Assembly (NCBI GenBank): GCA_028689675.1 | Contig: JAQVCS010000015.1 | Coordinates: 1 to 64,000 of the forward strand | DNA: 64,000 bases | Source: Desulfovibrionaceae bacterium | Lineage (GTDB): Bacteria > Desulfobacterota > Desulfovibrionia > Desulfovibrionales > Desulfovibrionaceae | Reading direction: 5' to 3' | Shown: one piece after another, positions 8,756 through 16,471 of the stretch | Layout: every line of letters starts with the position of its first letter | How positions within the stretch are numbered: the first letter of the stretch is position 1 | Program-made: the position numbers and the translations under genes | The notes under the pieces: model-generated | What the model saw: only the letters and a program-made list of their open reading frames with translations | Databases searched by the model: none | What the model was told of the DNA's origin: nothing

Positions 8756-9718
8756 ATGTATTTTGTCAGCGAAAGCACAGCACAGCAGGTCGTTAGCATT
8801 CAAGACGCCATTCAAACCATTGAAAGCATGTTTATGGAATATGCCTATGGCGATGCAGAGGTTTTTTCTGTGGCGCAAGGGCATGGCACGGCTGTGGGCA
8901 CTTCGTTCAGCATAAAAAGCGGTTTGCTCATGCGCAGTGAAGCGCTGGGGCTGAAAGTAGGCAGTTACTGGCCAGACAACCGTGCTTTGGGCATGGCCTC
9001 GCATGCCTCCTCCACCCTGTTGCTTGATGCCACTACTGGCTATGCCAAAGCGCTTATTGCCGCCTCTTATTTAACGGGCTTGCGCACCGCGGCTTCGGAT
9101 GCCGTGGCGGTTAAGCATCTTTCGCGTGAAGACAGCCATGTGCTTGCCCTTGTGGGGGCGGGGCATCAGGCTTGGCATGAAGTATGCGCCGTATGCGCCG
9201 TGCGCCCTATTCAGCGCGTGCTGGTGTGCAACCGCAGCCATGGCGCAGCGGCGGCGCTTGCCGAGCGCATACGCAGCACTCTGCGCTGTGAAGCCCTTGT
9301 GCTGCCTGTGGAAGAAGCCCTTGAGCAAGCCGATATTGTGGTGACTGTTACGGCCTCGCAGCAGCCTTTATTTGACGCCTCTCTGGTGCGGGCGGGCACA
9401 CATATTTCTGCCATGGGTGCCGATTCCCCAGGCAAACAGGAACTTGACCCAGCCCTGTTCCGCCGCGCAAGCCTTTTTGCCGATGTGCTGACGCAATCCA
9501 TCAGCATAGGTGAATTTGAAAAAGCCTGCACTGGCGGGCTGATAGAAATTAACGATATTACGCCCTTGGGTGCTGTTCTTACGGGCACAGCAGGCAGAAC
9601 AGAGTATAACCAAATTACCGTGTACGACAGCTCGGGCATGGCCTTGCAGGATATTGCCATTGGCGAGCTTGCCCTGCGCAAAGCACAAGAACAAGGGCTG
9701 GCACAAAGCCTTGCATAA
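8756..9718 (+). CDS. Ornithine cyclodeaminase/mu-crystallin family protein (imine reductase-like)
   Basis: 320 residues from ATG at 8756, just after AAGGAG (8745-8750); 28 upstream codons in frame lack a ribosome site. It has the substrate-binding K67 and R110 (GLRTAASDA) and the NAD(P)-binding loop LVGAGHQA at 132-139, followed by GADSPGKQEL. Family members include ornithine cyclodeaminase, alanine dehydrogenase (archaeal), ketimine reductase and BhcD iminosuccinate reductase. The next gene is a D-threonine-aldolase-fold enzyme, the same family pairing as BhcD/BhcC in the beta-hydroxyaspartate cycle, so an imine reductase is more likely than a cyclodeaminase. The BhcB dehydratase and BhcA aminotransferase are not in the window. 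Confidence 0.85.
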   Translation: MYFVSESTAQQVVSIQDAIQTIESMFMEYAYGDAEVFSVAQGHGTAVGTSFSIKSGLLMRSEALGLKVGSYWPDNRALGMASHASSTLLLDATTGYAKALIAASYLTGLRTAASDAVAVKHLSREDSHVLALVGAGHQAWHEVCAVCAVRPIQRVLVCNRSHGAAAALAERIRSTLRCEALVLPVEEALEQADIVVTVTASQQPLFDASLVRAGTHISAMGADSPGKQELDPALFRRASLFADVLTQSISIGEFEKACTGGLIEINDITPLGAVLTGTAGRTEYNQITVYDSSGMALQDIAIGELALRKAQEQGLAQSLA

Positions 9719-9745
9719 CTCAACCATTCTACTTCAGGAGACAGC

Positions 9746-10852
9746 ATGACCATACAGGAATTAGACACCCCAGCCCTGCTTATTGATGTGCCCACCGTGT
9801 GTGAAAATATACGCTTCATGCAAGACTATGCCACAGCTCAGGGTGTTGCCCTGCGCCCGCACACCAAAACGCACAAAATGCCCGCCATGGCCTTGCTGCA
9901 ACAAGCTGCTGGCGCAAAGGGTATTGCCGTGGCCAAGGTGGGGGAAGCTGAGGTGATGGCCGCCAATGGGCTGAAAGATATTTTTATTGCCAATGAAATT
10001 GTGGGTGAGCATAAATACCGCCGCATTCAGGCTTTGGCCGAAAAAGGCATTGCGCTTTCTTTTGGTTTGGACAGCATTGAACAAGCCGCCCTTATTGAAG
10101 CGGCCTTTGCCCATGCCGCCCTGCCCGCTGTGGTGCTTATTGAAATTGAAGTGGGCGAAGACCGCTCTGGCATTATTGAAGAGGCAGACTTCCTTGCCCT
10201 ACTTGCGTACCTGAAGGGCTGCCCGCACATTCACTTCAAAGGCATTTTCTCGCACGAGGGGCATTCCTATGCAGCCCCCAGCCATGAAGCCTGCGGTGAG
10301 CTTTTTGCCACGAGCCAGCAGCGCACCTTGCGCTTTGCCGAACTGGCGGCGCAGGCAGGCATGCCCTGCCAAACAGTGAGCATAGGCGCTACCCCCTCGC
10401 TGATGCATGGTTTTCCTGTGCTCAAGGGCATTACCGAGCTGCGCCCGGGCACCTATATTTTTATGGATGCTTCGCAGGGCAACCACATGGGCACGCATCA
10501 GCGCTGTGCCGCCACTGTGCTGACCACCGTTATCAGCCGCCCCACAGCAACGCGCGTTATTACCGATGTGGGCGCAAAGGGGCTGACCATGCAAACCCGC
10601 ACGCAAGGCCTGTGTGCAACGCAAGGGTTGGGCATGATTCAAGGCTATAATGTGCCTGTTTCTGCTGTTTTTGACGAGCATGCTATCATTTATAATAAAG
10701 AATTTCGTGATGCTGTGCGCGTGGGGGATAAGGTGCAAATTATTCCCAACCACATTTGCCCCGTGGTAAACCTGTACGAACAGGCCTATTTGGTGGAAAA
10801 TGATACCGTGCTGGAAAGCATACCCGTGCTGTGCCGTGGCAAATTACAATAA
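9746..10852 (+). CDS. D-threonine aldolase / D-serine dehydratase-fold PLP enzyme
   Basis: 368 residues, fold-III PLP enzyme with alanine-racemase N-terminal barrel. RPHTKTHK at 37-44 contains the PLP lysine (probably K41). The C-terminal domain has the metal-site motif PNHICPVVN with His and Cys, as in D-serine dehydratase and metal-dependent D-threonine aldolase. Ribosome site CAGGAG lies 7 bases upstream. Reactions in the family are retro-aldol cleavage of beta-hydroxy amino acids (giving glycine) or dehydration to an enamine and keto acid. It sits 27 bp after the OCD-family gene and 9 bp before a RidA-like gene, so one operon. Its product or substrate is probably shared with those neighbours. 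Confidence 0.86.
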   Translation: MTIQELDTPALLIDVPTVCENIRFMQDYATAQGVALRPHTKTHKMPAMALLQQAAGAKGIAVAKVGEAEVMAANGLKDIFIANEIVGEHKYRRIQALAEKGIALSFGLDSIEQAALIEAAFAHAALPAVVLIEIEVGEDRSGIIEEADFLALLAYLKGCPHIHFKGIFSHEGHSYAAPSHEACGELFATSQQRTLRFAELAAQAGMPCQTVSIGATPSLMHGFPVLKGITELRPGTYIFMDASQGNHMGTHQRCAATVLTTVISRPTATRVITDVGAKGLTMQTRTQGLCATQGLGMIQGYNVPVSAVFDEHAIIYNKEFRDAVRVGDKVQIIPNHICPVVNLYEQAYLVENDTVLESIPVLCRGKLQ

Positions 10853-10861
10853 GGAGGCCGC

Positions 10862-11242
10862 ATGTATTGCATAGAAACAGCAGCTTCCCGTAAGAATCAT
10901 GGGCATTATTCCCCAGCTGTGGCGCACAATGGCCTGCTCTATATTTCTGGGCAGCTTTCTCTTGACCCTGCCACAGGCCTTGTGCCCCAAGGGGGCATTG
11001 TGCCGCAAACACAGCAGGCGCTGGCCAATCTAGAAAGTGTACTTCAGGCCGCGGGTATTACCAGAAAGCACATCATCCAATGCCGTCTCTACACACCAGA
11101 CATGCGCTCTTGGCCTGCAATCAATGCAGAGTATGCTGCCTATTTTGGCCAGCACAAGCCAGCCCGCGCCATTGTACCCACAGGAGAATTGCACTATGGT
11201 TGCCTGTTGGAAATTGAGGCCATAGCCGCACTGACACTATAA
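10862..11242 (+). CDS. RidA/YjgF family protein lacking the catalytic arginine
   Basis: 126 residues covering the whole RidA chorismate-mutase-like fold (LLYISGQLSLDPATG near the N-terminus, LLEIEAIAAL at the end). AAGGAGG lies directly upstream. RidA proteins speed the hydrolysis of reactive enamines and imines released by PLP enzymes, using an Arg (Arg105 in classical RidA) near the C-terminus. Aligning back from LLEIEA, that position here is Glu109, so imine deaminase activity by the classical mechanism is doubtful. It may belong to one of the non-archetypal Rid subfamilies. Its place after a PLP enzyme and an imine-reductase-like gene still points to handling of imine intermediates. Confidence 0.85.
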   Translation: MYCIETAASRKNHGHYSPAVAHNGLLYISGQLSLDPATGLVPQGGIVPQTQQALANLESVLQAAGITRKHIIQCRLYTPDMRSWPAINAEYAAYFGQHKPARAIVPTGELHYGCLLEIEAIAALTL

Positions 11243-11264
11243 ATAGCAAGAACAAAAACATAGA

Positions 11265-11302
11265 GGGGCAGGCGCATACTGTTGCAGGACCTGCCCTTTT
11301 TT
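11265..11302 (+). terminator. Terminator of the OCD-DTA-RidA operon
   Basis: GGGCAGG (11266-11272) pairs with CCTGCCC (11290-11296), followed by six T. It lies about 25 bp past the RidA stop. The rest of 11303-11466 holds no gene. Confidence 0.8.
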
Positions 11303-11466
11303 GTGTTCTTTTTTCTGCATTCACCCTGCAACAAGGCGCAGAAAGAGAGCACGTTCATGCAAACGTCGTTATTTGACAGCAGGCAGAGCTTGCTTAAGCT
11401 TCTTTTGGCTAAGAATTTGCAAGTAAATTTTTGCATAGCCAATGCACATTTTCACTGCGCAAGGCA

Positions 11467-11504
11467 ATAAAAAAAGGGGAAGCCCCCAACTTGGAAGCTT
11501 CCCC
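11467..11504 (-). terminator. Terminator of the HdrD-like operon
   Basis: GGGGAAGC (11476-11483) and GCTTCCCC (11497-11504) form a perfect stem; on the minus strand it is followed by a run of seven T (11469-11475). It lies 22 bp past the stop of the Fe-S gene. Confidence 0.85.
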
Positions 11505-11525
11505 ACGAATGCAGCTACGTTAAGC

Positions 11526-13133
11526 TTATTCTTCTTCGTCACATTCCCAGTGAATGAAACCGGGCTTGACATTTTCCATGCAGTTGACAATCAGTTCAAC
11601 AAGGCCAGCATAGGCAAAGCTGTGCTTGTTGTACATGTCGTTGTGTTCCAGAATTTCGCGAATCTGTCCCTTACAGTTAGAGCAAGGTGCGCAGATATAC
11701 TTTTTGGTTTCTGGGCCCATGCAGTCGGCAAAAGCGGCGCAAATCTGCTGGAACTTTTTACGACCAGAGATGTTGCCACGCCATGCTTCAATGTTGTTAC
11801 GGGTCATAATGGCAAAGCCAGAGCCACCGCCGCAGCAGAAGTTATCCACACCATGATGCGGCATTTCGCGGAACATGGGGGCAATTTTGCGCAGAATTTC
11901 ACGCTGAGGCTCAACAATGCCCATCAGACGCACAATGTTGCAGGGGTCATGCAGGGTTACGGGGAAGTTGTTGCGCGAAGGGTCAAGCTTGAGCTTGCCA
12001 GACATGACAATGTCACGCAGGGTCACATAGCAGCTTTCACGCGGCACCTGATATTCATAAGGAATAACGCGGTCGGCAATAACGGTCAAAGCCTTGTGGG
12101 CATGGCCGCATTCACCAATAACAATTTTCTTCACGCCCAGCTTTTTGGCAGCCTGCATGTGTGCCAAGGCCAAACGAGCGGTTTGGGCATCGTCATAAAA
12201 CACGCCATAGTTCACGCCGTCATAGGCGCAGGCATCGCTGGAAAGCGTCCAAGAAAGGCCAGCTTCGTTAAAGATTAACGAGAAAGCAGCGATGTTTTCA
12301 GGCCAAGCCATAATTTCGCCAGCGTTGTGAATCAGCATGATATCTGCGCCTTCTTTGTCGAAGGGGGTTTCAATGCCAACGCCAGTAATTTCGCTGTAAT
12401 CTTCGTCAATAAACGAGACGTTGTCTTGCACAACATTGGGGGTCATGCCCGTGGAAGAACCAACTTTGAGCTGGTTCATAGTGCCTTTCTGGTGCAATTC
12501 TGGGGGATAAATGCCCATTTCTTGGCTGAAGAGCTTGCGCAGTTCACGAGCCAGCAAACCATTATCTACACCAATGGGGCACACCTGAGCGCAGCGGCGG
12601 CACAGGTTGCAGCGGTAAGAAAGCTCTGCAAGGCGGGCAACCGTCTTCCAGTTCAAATCCATATCGCCATAGCGCCATTTGGCAAGGGGCTCTTTCTTCA
12701 CATACTGCTTGTAAATGCGGCGGAAGATTTCAGAGCGGTAATTGGGGCGGTACATTTCATGCTGACCAGAGCACTCGTACAAGTGACAGGCTTCAGAGCA
12801 GGAATTGCACTGCACGCAGGTGTCCATGCTGGTTTCAAGCATGGGCAGGAAGGTCCAGTTGTTTTCTTTCTTAAAGAGCTTGCGCATACCAGTCAGGAAC
12901 TTGTTGACCAGCTCTTCTTCCTCTTCATGCGTTTTGGGCATGGGGATGTTGAGCACGCACACATCATCAAGAATACAGGCGGTGTTGGCTTTCTGCTCTT
13001 CAGTAAAAGGCTTCCAAGGGAAGGGCTTTTCGTCAATGATGGGCAGCTTGGGCAGGGTATCAATATCAATTGAAACCATCTGACCGTCAACAGTAGAGAC
13101 GTCTGTGATTTTCAAATCTTTGCTTTCAATCAT
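11526..13133 (-). CDS. HdrD/DsrK/TmcB-like membrane-associated Fe-S oxidoreductase
   Basis: 535 residues. Two [4Fe-4S] ferredoxin-type motifs CX2CX2CX3C: C106-C109-C112-C116 and C175-C178-C181-C185. In the C-terminal half there is one intact CCG domain: C398, C433-C434, C481, C484. This is the noncubane [4Fe-4S] site that handles disulfides in HdrD. An earlier CCG-like segment (GECGHAH near 350) is degenerate. The CC-to-CXXC gap (46 residues) is longer than the usual 35-36. Length, single active CCG and cytochrome b partner match DsrK of DsrMKJOP and TmcB of the Tmc complex. The gene order (cytochrome first) is as in dsrMK, but no dsrJOP, tmcA or tmcD is adjacent. It should pass electrons between the quinone pool or periplasmic cytochromes and a cytoplasmic thiol/disulfide partner such as DsrC. 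I leave the symbol blank because the subfamily is not certain. Confidence 0.85.
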   Translation of the reverse strand: MIESKDLKITDVSTVDGQMVSIDIDTLPKLPIIDEKPFPWKPFTEEQKANTACILDDVCVLNIPMPKTHEEEEELVNKFLTGMRKLFKKENNWTFLPMLETSMDTCVQCNSCSEACHLYECSGQHEMYRPNYRSEIFRRIYKQYVKKEPLAKWRYGDMDLNWKTVARLAELSYRCNLCRRCAQVCPIGVDNGLLARELRKLFSQEMGIYPPELHQKGTMNQLKVGSSTGMTPNVVQDNVSFIDEDYSEITGVGIETPFDKEGADIMLIHNAGEIMAWPENIAAFSLIFNEAGLSWTLSSDACAYDGVNYGVFYDDAQTARLALAHMQAAKKLGVKKIVIGECGHAHKALTVIADRVIPYEYQVPRESCYVTLRDIVMSGKLKLDPSRNNFPVTLHDPCNIVRLMGIVEPQREILRKIAPMFREMPHHGVDNFCCGGGSGFAIMTRNNIEAWRGNISGRKKFQQICAAFADCMGPETKKYICAPCSNCKGQIREILEHNDMYNKHSFAYAGLVELIVNCMENVKPGFIHWECDEEE

Positions 13134-13143
13134 GGTGTACTCC

Positions 13144-14076
13144 CTAGTCCTGCTTGGGGGCGGTGGGATTGGTTACAGCCACATCAACCCAAGTCTTATT
13201 GCCGTCGCCGGCGATATGCTCGGCAGACCATGTGGGCTTGTAGCCCAGCATTTCGCCGATCTTTTTCTGGTTTGCTACGCTGTCGTTGGTGGGCGTGTCG
13301 CCCCAACGGATGTCATGATAGTTGAAGTACTTGTAAATCAAGTGAGACATGTTGGTCATGGGAATCCAGACCATCATGATAAAGCCAATAAACATGTGGA
13401 TAGCAAAAGGCGAGCTTACCTGAGCAACAAAGTTGAAGGTAAACAAATTATACATGAAATCGCGGGAAAGGGCAAAGAAAGAAGGCTGTGTTGCCCACGC
13501 GGCAAGGCCAAACAAGGCATACACAACAAAAGCGCCCAAGTTAAAGAAATGCTCGGGGGTGGAATAACGGCGCAAGCCCTTATCGTCCAAACGGCGATAA
13601 ATAAGGCCAATGCCACCGCCCACAATGCCCAGCAGGCCAAGCATGGAAATGGCGTTGATGACATTACCAATAAAAATCACAAAGCCATTGTCATCGGCAA
13701 CGCCAAACATTTTAAGAATGACGGCAAAAAGCACCACAAACATCCCGCCCATCATCATATACAGGCCAAAATGGAAGGGATAGGTGCGGAACCACAAGGG
13801 GCGGTTATGCGTAAAGGTAGCTTCTAAAAAGAGCACTTCCTTGAGCAGGGCAATGAGGTCACCCATGTGGTCAATATGGCGGGGTTTTGTCCACCATTCT
13901 TTTTCATCCATAAAGCTGCCGCCGTAAGCGGCTTTTTTGCCTTCATGCGGCACGGGGTACAGTTCCCAGCGCACATGCAGAGGGCTGGCGGCAAGATAGC
14001 CCCGAACCTTGGTGACGGCAAAGAAAATAAAGCCGAGAATCGCCGCATATGCAGCAAGATAGAACAGGGTTGTCAT
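13144..14076 (-). CDS. NarI/DsrM/TmcC-like cytochrome b membrane subunit
   Basis: 310 residues from ATG at 14076, with GGGAGAG just upstream; ten further codons in frame lack a ribosome site. It has a first hydrophobic helix at about 3-25, a cytoplasmic segment (WELYPVPHEG, WWTKPRHID), and then a group of four or more helices carrying several His that can ligate haem b, as in the gamma subunit of respiratory nitrate reductase. It lies 10 bp before the HdrD-like gene in one operon. Together they form a two-subunit membrane redox module that connects quinones with cytoplasmic Fe-S chemistry. The long region upstream is described separately. Confidence 0.83.
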   Translation of the reverse strand: MTTLFYLAAYAAILGFIFFAVTKVRGYLAASPLHVRWELYPVPHEGKKAAYGGSFMDEKEWWTKPRHIDHMGDLIALLKEVLFLEATFTHNRPLWFRTYPFHFGLYMMMGGMFVVLFAVILKMFGVADDNGFVIFIGNVINAISMLGLLGIVGGGIGLIYRRLDDKGLRRYSTPEHFFNLGAFVVYALFGLAAWATQPSFFALSRDFMYNLFTFNFVAQVSSPFAIHMFIGFIMMVWIPMTNMSHLIYKYFNYHDIRWGDTPTNDSVANQKKIGEMLGYKPTWSAEHIAGDGNKTWVDVAVTNPTAPKQD

Positions 14077-14572
14077 AGTTCTCTCCCATAAATTCGGGGC
14101 ACACATGCACCCCGGGTTGGAAACAAAGGCGCACCCTTGTACCCTTGTTTCTGACCATCAGACGCAACACGGGCAAACAAACCGTGTTGTGCTTTTGTTG
14201 TGAAGCCCGCAGCCAGATGGCAGCTTCTGTGAAAACCACTCCTGCTACCCCAGCGGGGGGCAGGCAGCCTTGAGCCTGTTAAAGTTGTTCCGAGCCAAGC
14301 ATCGGAAGGGGGATTCACAGCGGCACAAAGGGGAGGGTATGGCAACCCTTGCCAGAGCACAGCCAAGCTGCACTGCAACAACCGCATGAATCAGTCAACA
14401 TTCACCCATAAAAACCGTTACTGGAGCACTACGGGCGTGAAAAGGGGCAGCTCGCTGGCACTGAGGATTCCAGCCCCTGCCGCACACGCATAACCGCATG
14501 CCGTGGGCTAAAACCCACAGGGCAACCTGTCCAGTACAACGTTTTTTCCGTGTACAGTTGCGAGTTGTTAGC
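14077..14572 (-). ncRNA. Long, structured 5' leader or small RNA upstream of the DsrMK-like operon
   Basis: About 500 nt separate the start codon from the best promoter. The sequence is clearly more GC-rich than the AT-rich DNA just beyond the promoter, which suggests that it is a functional transcript. Read on the minus strand, several stems are visible: one with GTGGGTTTTAGCCCAC near 14517-14502, one with GGCAG...CTGCC around 14480-14440, one with AACACGG...CCGTGTT around 14188-14163, and one with AACAAGG...CCTTTGTT near 14148-14120. Short frames inside it look random. I recognise no known riboswitch, RNase P, SRP RNA or tmRNA signature. Confidence 0.35.
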
Positions 14573-14578
14573 AAAAAT

Positions 14579-14606
14579 AGAATAAAAAGCAAAGGCGTTT
14601 AGTCAA
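14579..14606 (-). promoter_or_regulatory. Sigma-70-type promoter for the DsrMK-like transcript
   Basis: On the minus strand: TTGACT (14606-14601), 16-bp spacer, TATTCT (14584-14579), in AT-rich DNA. Transcription would start near 14572. Confidence 0.55.
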
Positions 14607-14788
14607 GTTTAATTCAAGTAAAAATAAAAAATTCTGCATTTTCAGGGAATTAAGATATAAAAAAATTTTATCCCTCTCAAGTCCCCAAAAAGCCTGTGCT
14701 TTCAATATACTTAAGGCTCGCAAGACTAAGAGAATACCCCAAATATAAAGAAGACACAACACCTTTAGCCAGCCATCGTGACCCCAAA

Positions 14789-14823
14789 AATAAAAAAGCC
14801 ACACACTTGGGTGCAGCTTTTTG
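14789..14823 (-). terminator. Terminator of the Er-VIT1 gene
   Basis: On the minus strand AAAAAGCTGCAC and GTGTGTGGCTTTTTT form a stem with a T-tract, 19 bp past the stop at 14842. DNA between here and the promoter at 14606 (about 180 bp) is AT-rich and holds nothing recognised. Confidence 0.75.
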
Positions 14824-14841
14824 CATTTATACTACCAAAAG

Positions 14842-15708
14842 TTATACCCCCACTCCCAAATAGCTGTTGGCCAGCCAGCCTATAATAAAGGAAATAAAAG
14901 CAACGCCAAAACTGATGCCGAGCATTTCCAAAAAAGCAGGCTTAAAGGGTTCTTTACGCACCACAGAAACAAAGCCAGTAAAAGCAAAAATAATGCAGGC
15001 CGCAGCGCTCAAGCAGCCAGTAAGGGCAACATAGGGCGAGCTGAAAACAAAATAAGGCAGCAAGAGCAGCGCCACAGTAATCATATAGGCAATACCAGTA
15101 TACACGCTGGCCTTGAGCGGGTGCTTTTCATTGGGGTCTGCTTTTTTAGAAAGATATTCTGAAGCAGCCATGGAAAGGGTGGCGGCAATGCCTGTAATCA
15201 AACCCGCTAGGCCAGCCGTGCGTGTGTCCCCCAGAGCAAGGGTAAAGCCTGCCAGCGCCCCTGTGAGCTCAACAAGGGCATCATTCAAGCCCAACACCAT
15301 AGAGCCTATGTAGCGCAGGCGCTCTTCCACAATCATGCTGCTCAGCTCTTCTTCATGGCGGGCTTCGTCGCGCAAAAAGTCAAGAGCGCGCGGCTCTTCT
15401 TCGGCTAAAAGGCGATATTTTTCTTGCCCCTCTGTTTCGCCAGCCTCAAGAAAATTCACCAGAAAGGTAGCACCAAACAGCGTGCCCAGCACCATAAACA
15501 GGCTTACTTTAAGCCAATTGATTTTAGCTGGCTGTTTGGTATAGGCACCCCAATAATCCCTGTGCAGCATTTCATCGTGGGCTATGCGCTCAAGCACCTG
15601 CCTGTTTGCCCCCTTGCTGCGCCTAGCCATAAAGGCATAAATGCGGGCGTCGGTTGCCTCATCATTTTGCATTGCCCGAATGAGCGCCATTGTCTTTTCA
15701 GTCATCAT
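14842..15708 (-). CDS. Er-VIT1 (MbfA-like) iron transporter: ferritin-like domain plus VIT1/CCC1 domain
   Basis: 288 residues from ATG at 15708 (a second ATG follows at 15705; GGGGGTGG lies upstream). The N-terminal erythrin-type ferritin-like domain has di-iron ligand motifs: NDEATDARIY, DEMLHRDYW (ExxH) and, after a hydrophobic segment, DEARHEEEL (ExxxH). The C-terminal part has the VIT1/CCC1 motifs (VLGLNDALVELTGALAG, SEYLSKK) and about five membrane helices. Such proteins (MbfA) export ferrous iron or manganese from the cytoplasm, the ferritin-like domain acting as iron sensor or collector. It is divergent from feoA across a region with a Fur-like box, which supports an iron role. Confidence 0.88.
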   Translation of the reverse strand: MMTEKTMALIRAMQNDEATDARIYAFMARRSKGANRQVLERIAHDEMLHRDYWGAYTKQPAKINWLKVSLFMVLGTLFGATFLVNFLEAGETEGQEKYRLLAEEEPRALDFLRDEARHEEELSSMIVEERLRYIGSMVLGLNDALVELTGALAGFTLALGDTRTAGLAGLITGIAATLSMAASEYLSKKADPNEKHPLKASVYTGIAYMITVALLLLPYFVFSSPYVALTGCLSAAACIIFAFTGFVSVVRKEPFKPAFLEMLGISFGVAFISFIIGWLANSYLGVGV

Positions 15709-15795
15709 TCCACCCCCTGTCTTTCCTGAACAATTCGGGGCAGGCTTTTGTGCCTGCCCTGTGCAACAAGTGCTGCTAATTTTTTCCTTTGTCAA

Positions 15796-15824
15796 TGTAT
15801 ATTAGCAAGGACTGGAGCAGTAAA
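15796..15824 (-). promoter_or_regulatory. Candidate promoter of the Er-VIT1 gene
   Basis: On the minus strand TTTACT (15824-15819), 17-bp spacer, TATACA (15801-15796). The start would be near 15789, giving a leader of about 80 nt. Confidence 0.5.
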
Positions 15825-15840
15825 AATATGGCTTTAATGA

Positions 15841-15869
15841 TTTACATTGAAAACCATTTTCGCTATACT
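15841..15869 (+). promoter_or_regulatory. Candidate feoA promoter with embedded Fur-like box
   Basis: TTTACA (15841-15846), 17-bp spacer, TATACT (15864-15869). The spacer contains TGAAAACCATTTTCG (15848-15862), which matches 10 of 14 defined positions of the 7-1-7 Fur consensus. Bound Fur would block RNA polymerase. The same box lies 24 bp upstream of the -35 of the divergent Er-VIT1 promoter. Confidence 0.55.
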
Positions 15870-15965
15870 TACTTCCAGTAAAGCACAGAGGCAGGCAAAG
15901 GCCGCAGCCCACGCGCTACATGCCACGTTTTTTGGTCGGCACTGTTTTTTTGAGGGGGTTTCGTT

Positions 15966-16211
15966 ATGCACCAAGTGCAGCTTAGGCAAATGAGTATCAA
16001 TCAATCAGGCATCATTCATGCGGTTAAGGCCTCGGGTGAGCTGGGTCGGCGCATTCGTGATATGGGTCTTGTGCCCGGCACACCAGTCACTATTGTGGGG
16101 CGTGCCCCTTTATTTGACCCCGTTGCCCTGCGCCTGCGCGACTTTACCATGACCCTGCGTAATAACGAAGCTGACCACATTATGGTCAATATTGAAGACC
16201 CTCAACCCTAG
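15966..16211 (+). CDS. feoA: FeoA ferrous iron transport protein (solitary)
   Basis: 81 residues, a single SH3-like FeoA domain (SGELGRRIRDMGLVPGTPV, then VALRLRDFTMTLR). GAGGGGG lies 8 bases before the start. FeoA is a small cytoplasmic partner of the FeoB GTPase permease. No feoB follows within the window; the next gene is tex on the other strand. It may act with a FeoB encoded elsewhere, or as an iron-responsive partner of the neighbouring Er-VIT1 protein. The promoter has a candidate Fur box. Confidence 0.9.
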   Translation: MHQVQLRQMSINQSGIIHAVKASGELGRRIRDMGLVPGTPVTIVGRAPLFDPVALRLRDFTMTLRNNEADHIMVNIEDPQP

Positions 16212-16471
16212 GGCGTGTTCACACCGTGTTCTTTTAGCCGCTAGCAACATCAGCTTCAGCTTTTATTGCAGTCGGGTACAGCAAAAGCACACGCTCCTGC
16301 ATACAAGCTTCGCCTTCCTTGTCAGCGAATAGGATTTCTGTTGTGTTTATCTGCTCCAGAGCAGAAGAACATTGAAAACAGGTAGTTGCTCTGCAAAAAT
16401 TTGCCTGCACATTCCTGATATAGAATAATCCTAGGCGAGCTTTGCCAGCCTTTACACAACAGTGGGCTTGC
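16212..16471. other. Convergent intergenic region with a long imperfect inverted repeat
   Basis: 260 bp between feoA and tex. CCTAGGCGAGC (16430-16440) and GCTTGCCTAGG (16466-16476) pair with one mismatch and the second arm overlaps the tex stop codon. No strong T-tract follows, so its role as terminator is unsure. Nothing else recognised. Confidence 0.45.

Noticed and set aside
8756-10852. A complete beta-hydroxyaspartate cycle
   Set aside because: Only families matching BhcC and BhcD are present; no BhcA aminotransferase or BhcB dehydratase lies in the window.
11442-13827. Long plus-strand frames antisense to the HdrD-like and cytochrome b genes
   Set aside because: They are shadows of real genes, His/Asn/Ala-rich without motifs, and have no ribosome sites.
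11526-14076. Naming the pair dsrK and dsrM outright
   Set aside because: Gene order fits, but dsrJOP is absent and TmcBC-type or other HdrD-like modules fit the motifs as well.
14073-14592. Short minus-strand frames (65 and 104 codons) in the leader of the DsrMK-like operon
   Set aside because: No ribosome sites, random-looking composition; the region is better read as structured RNA.
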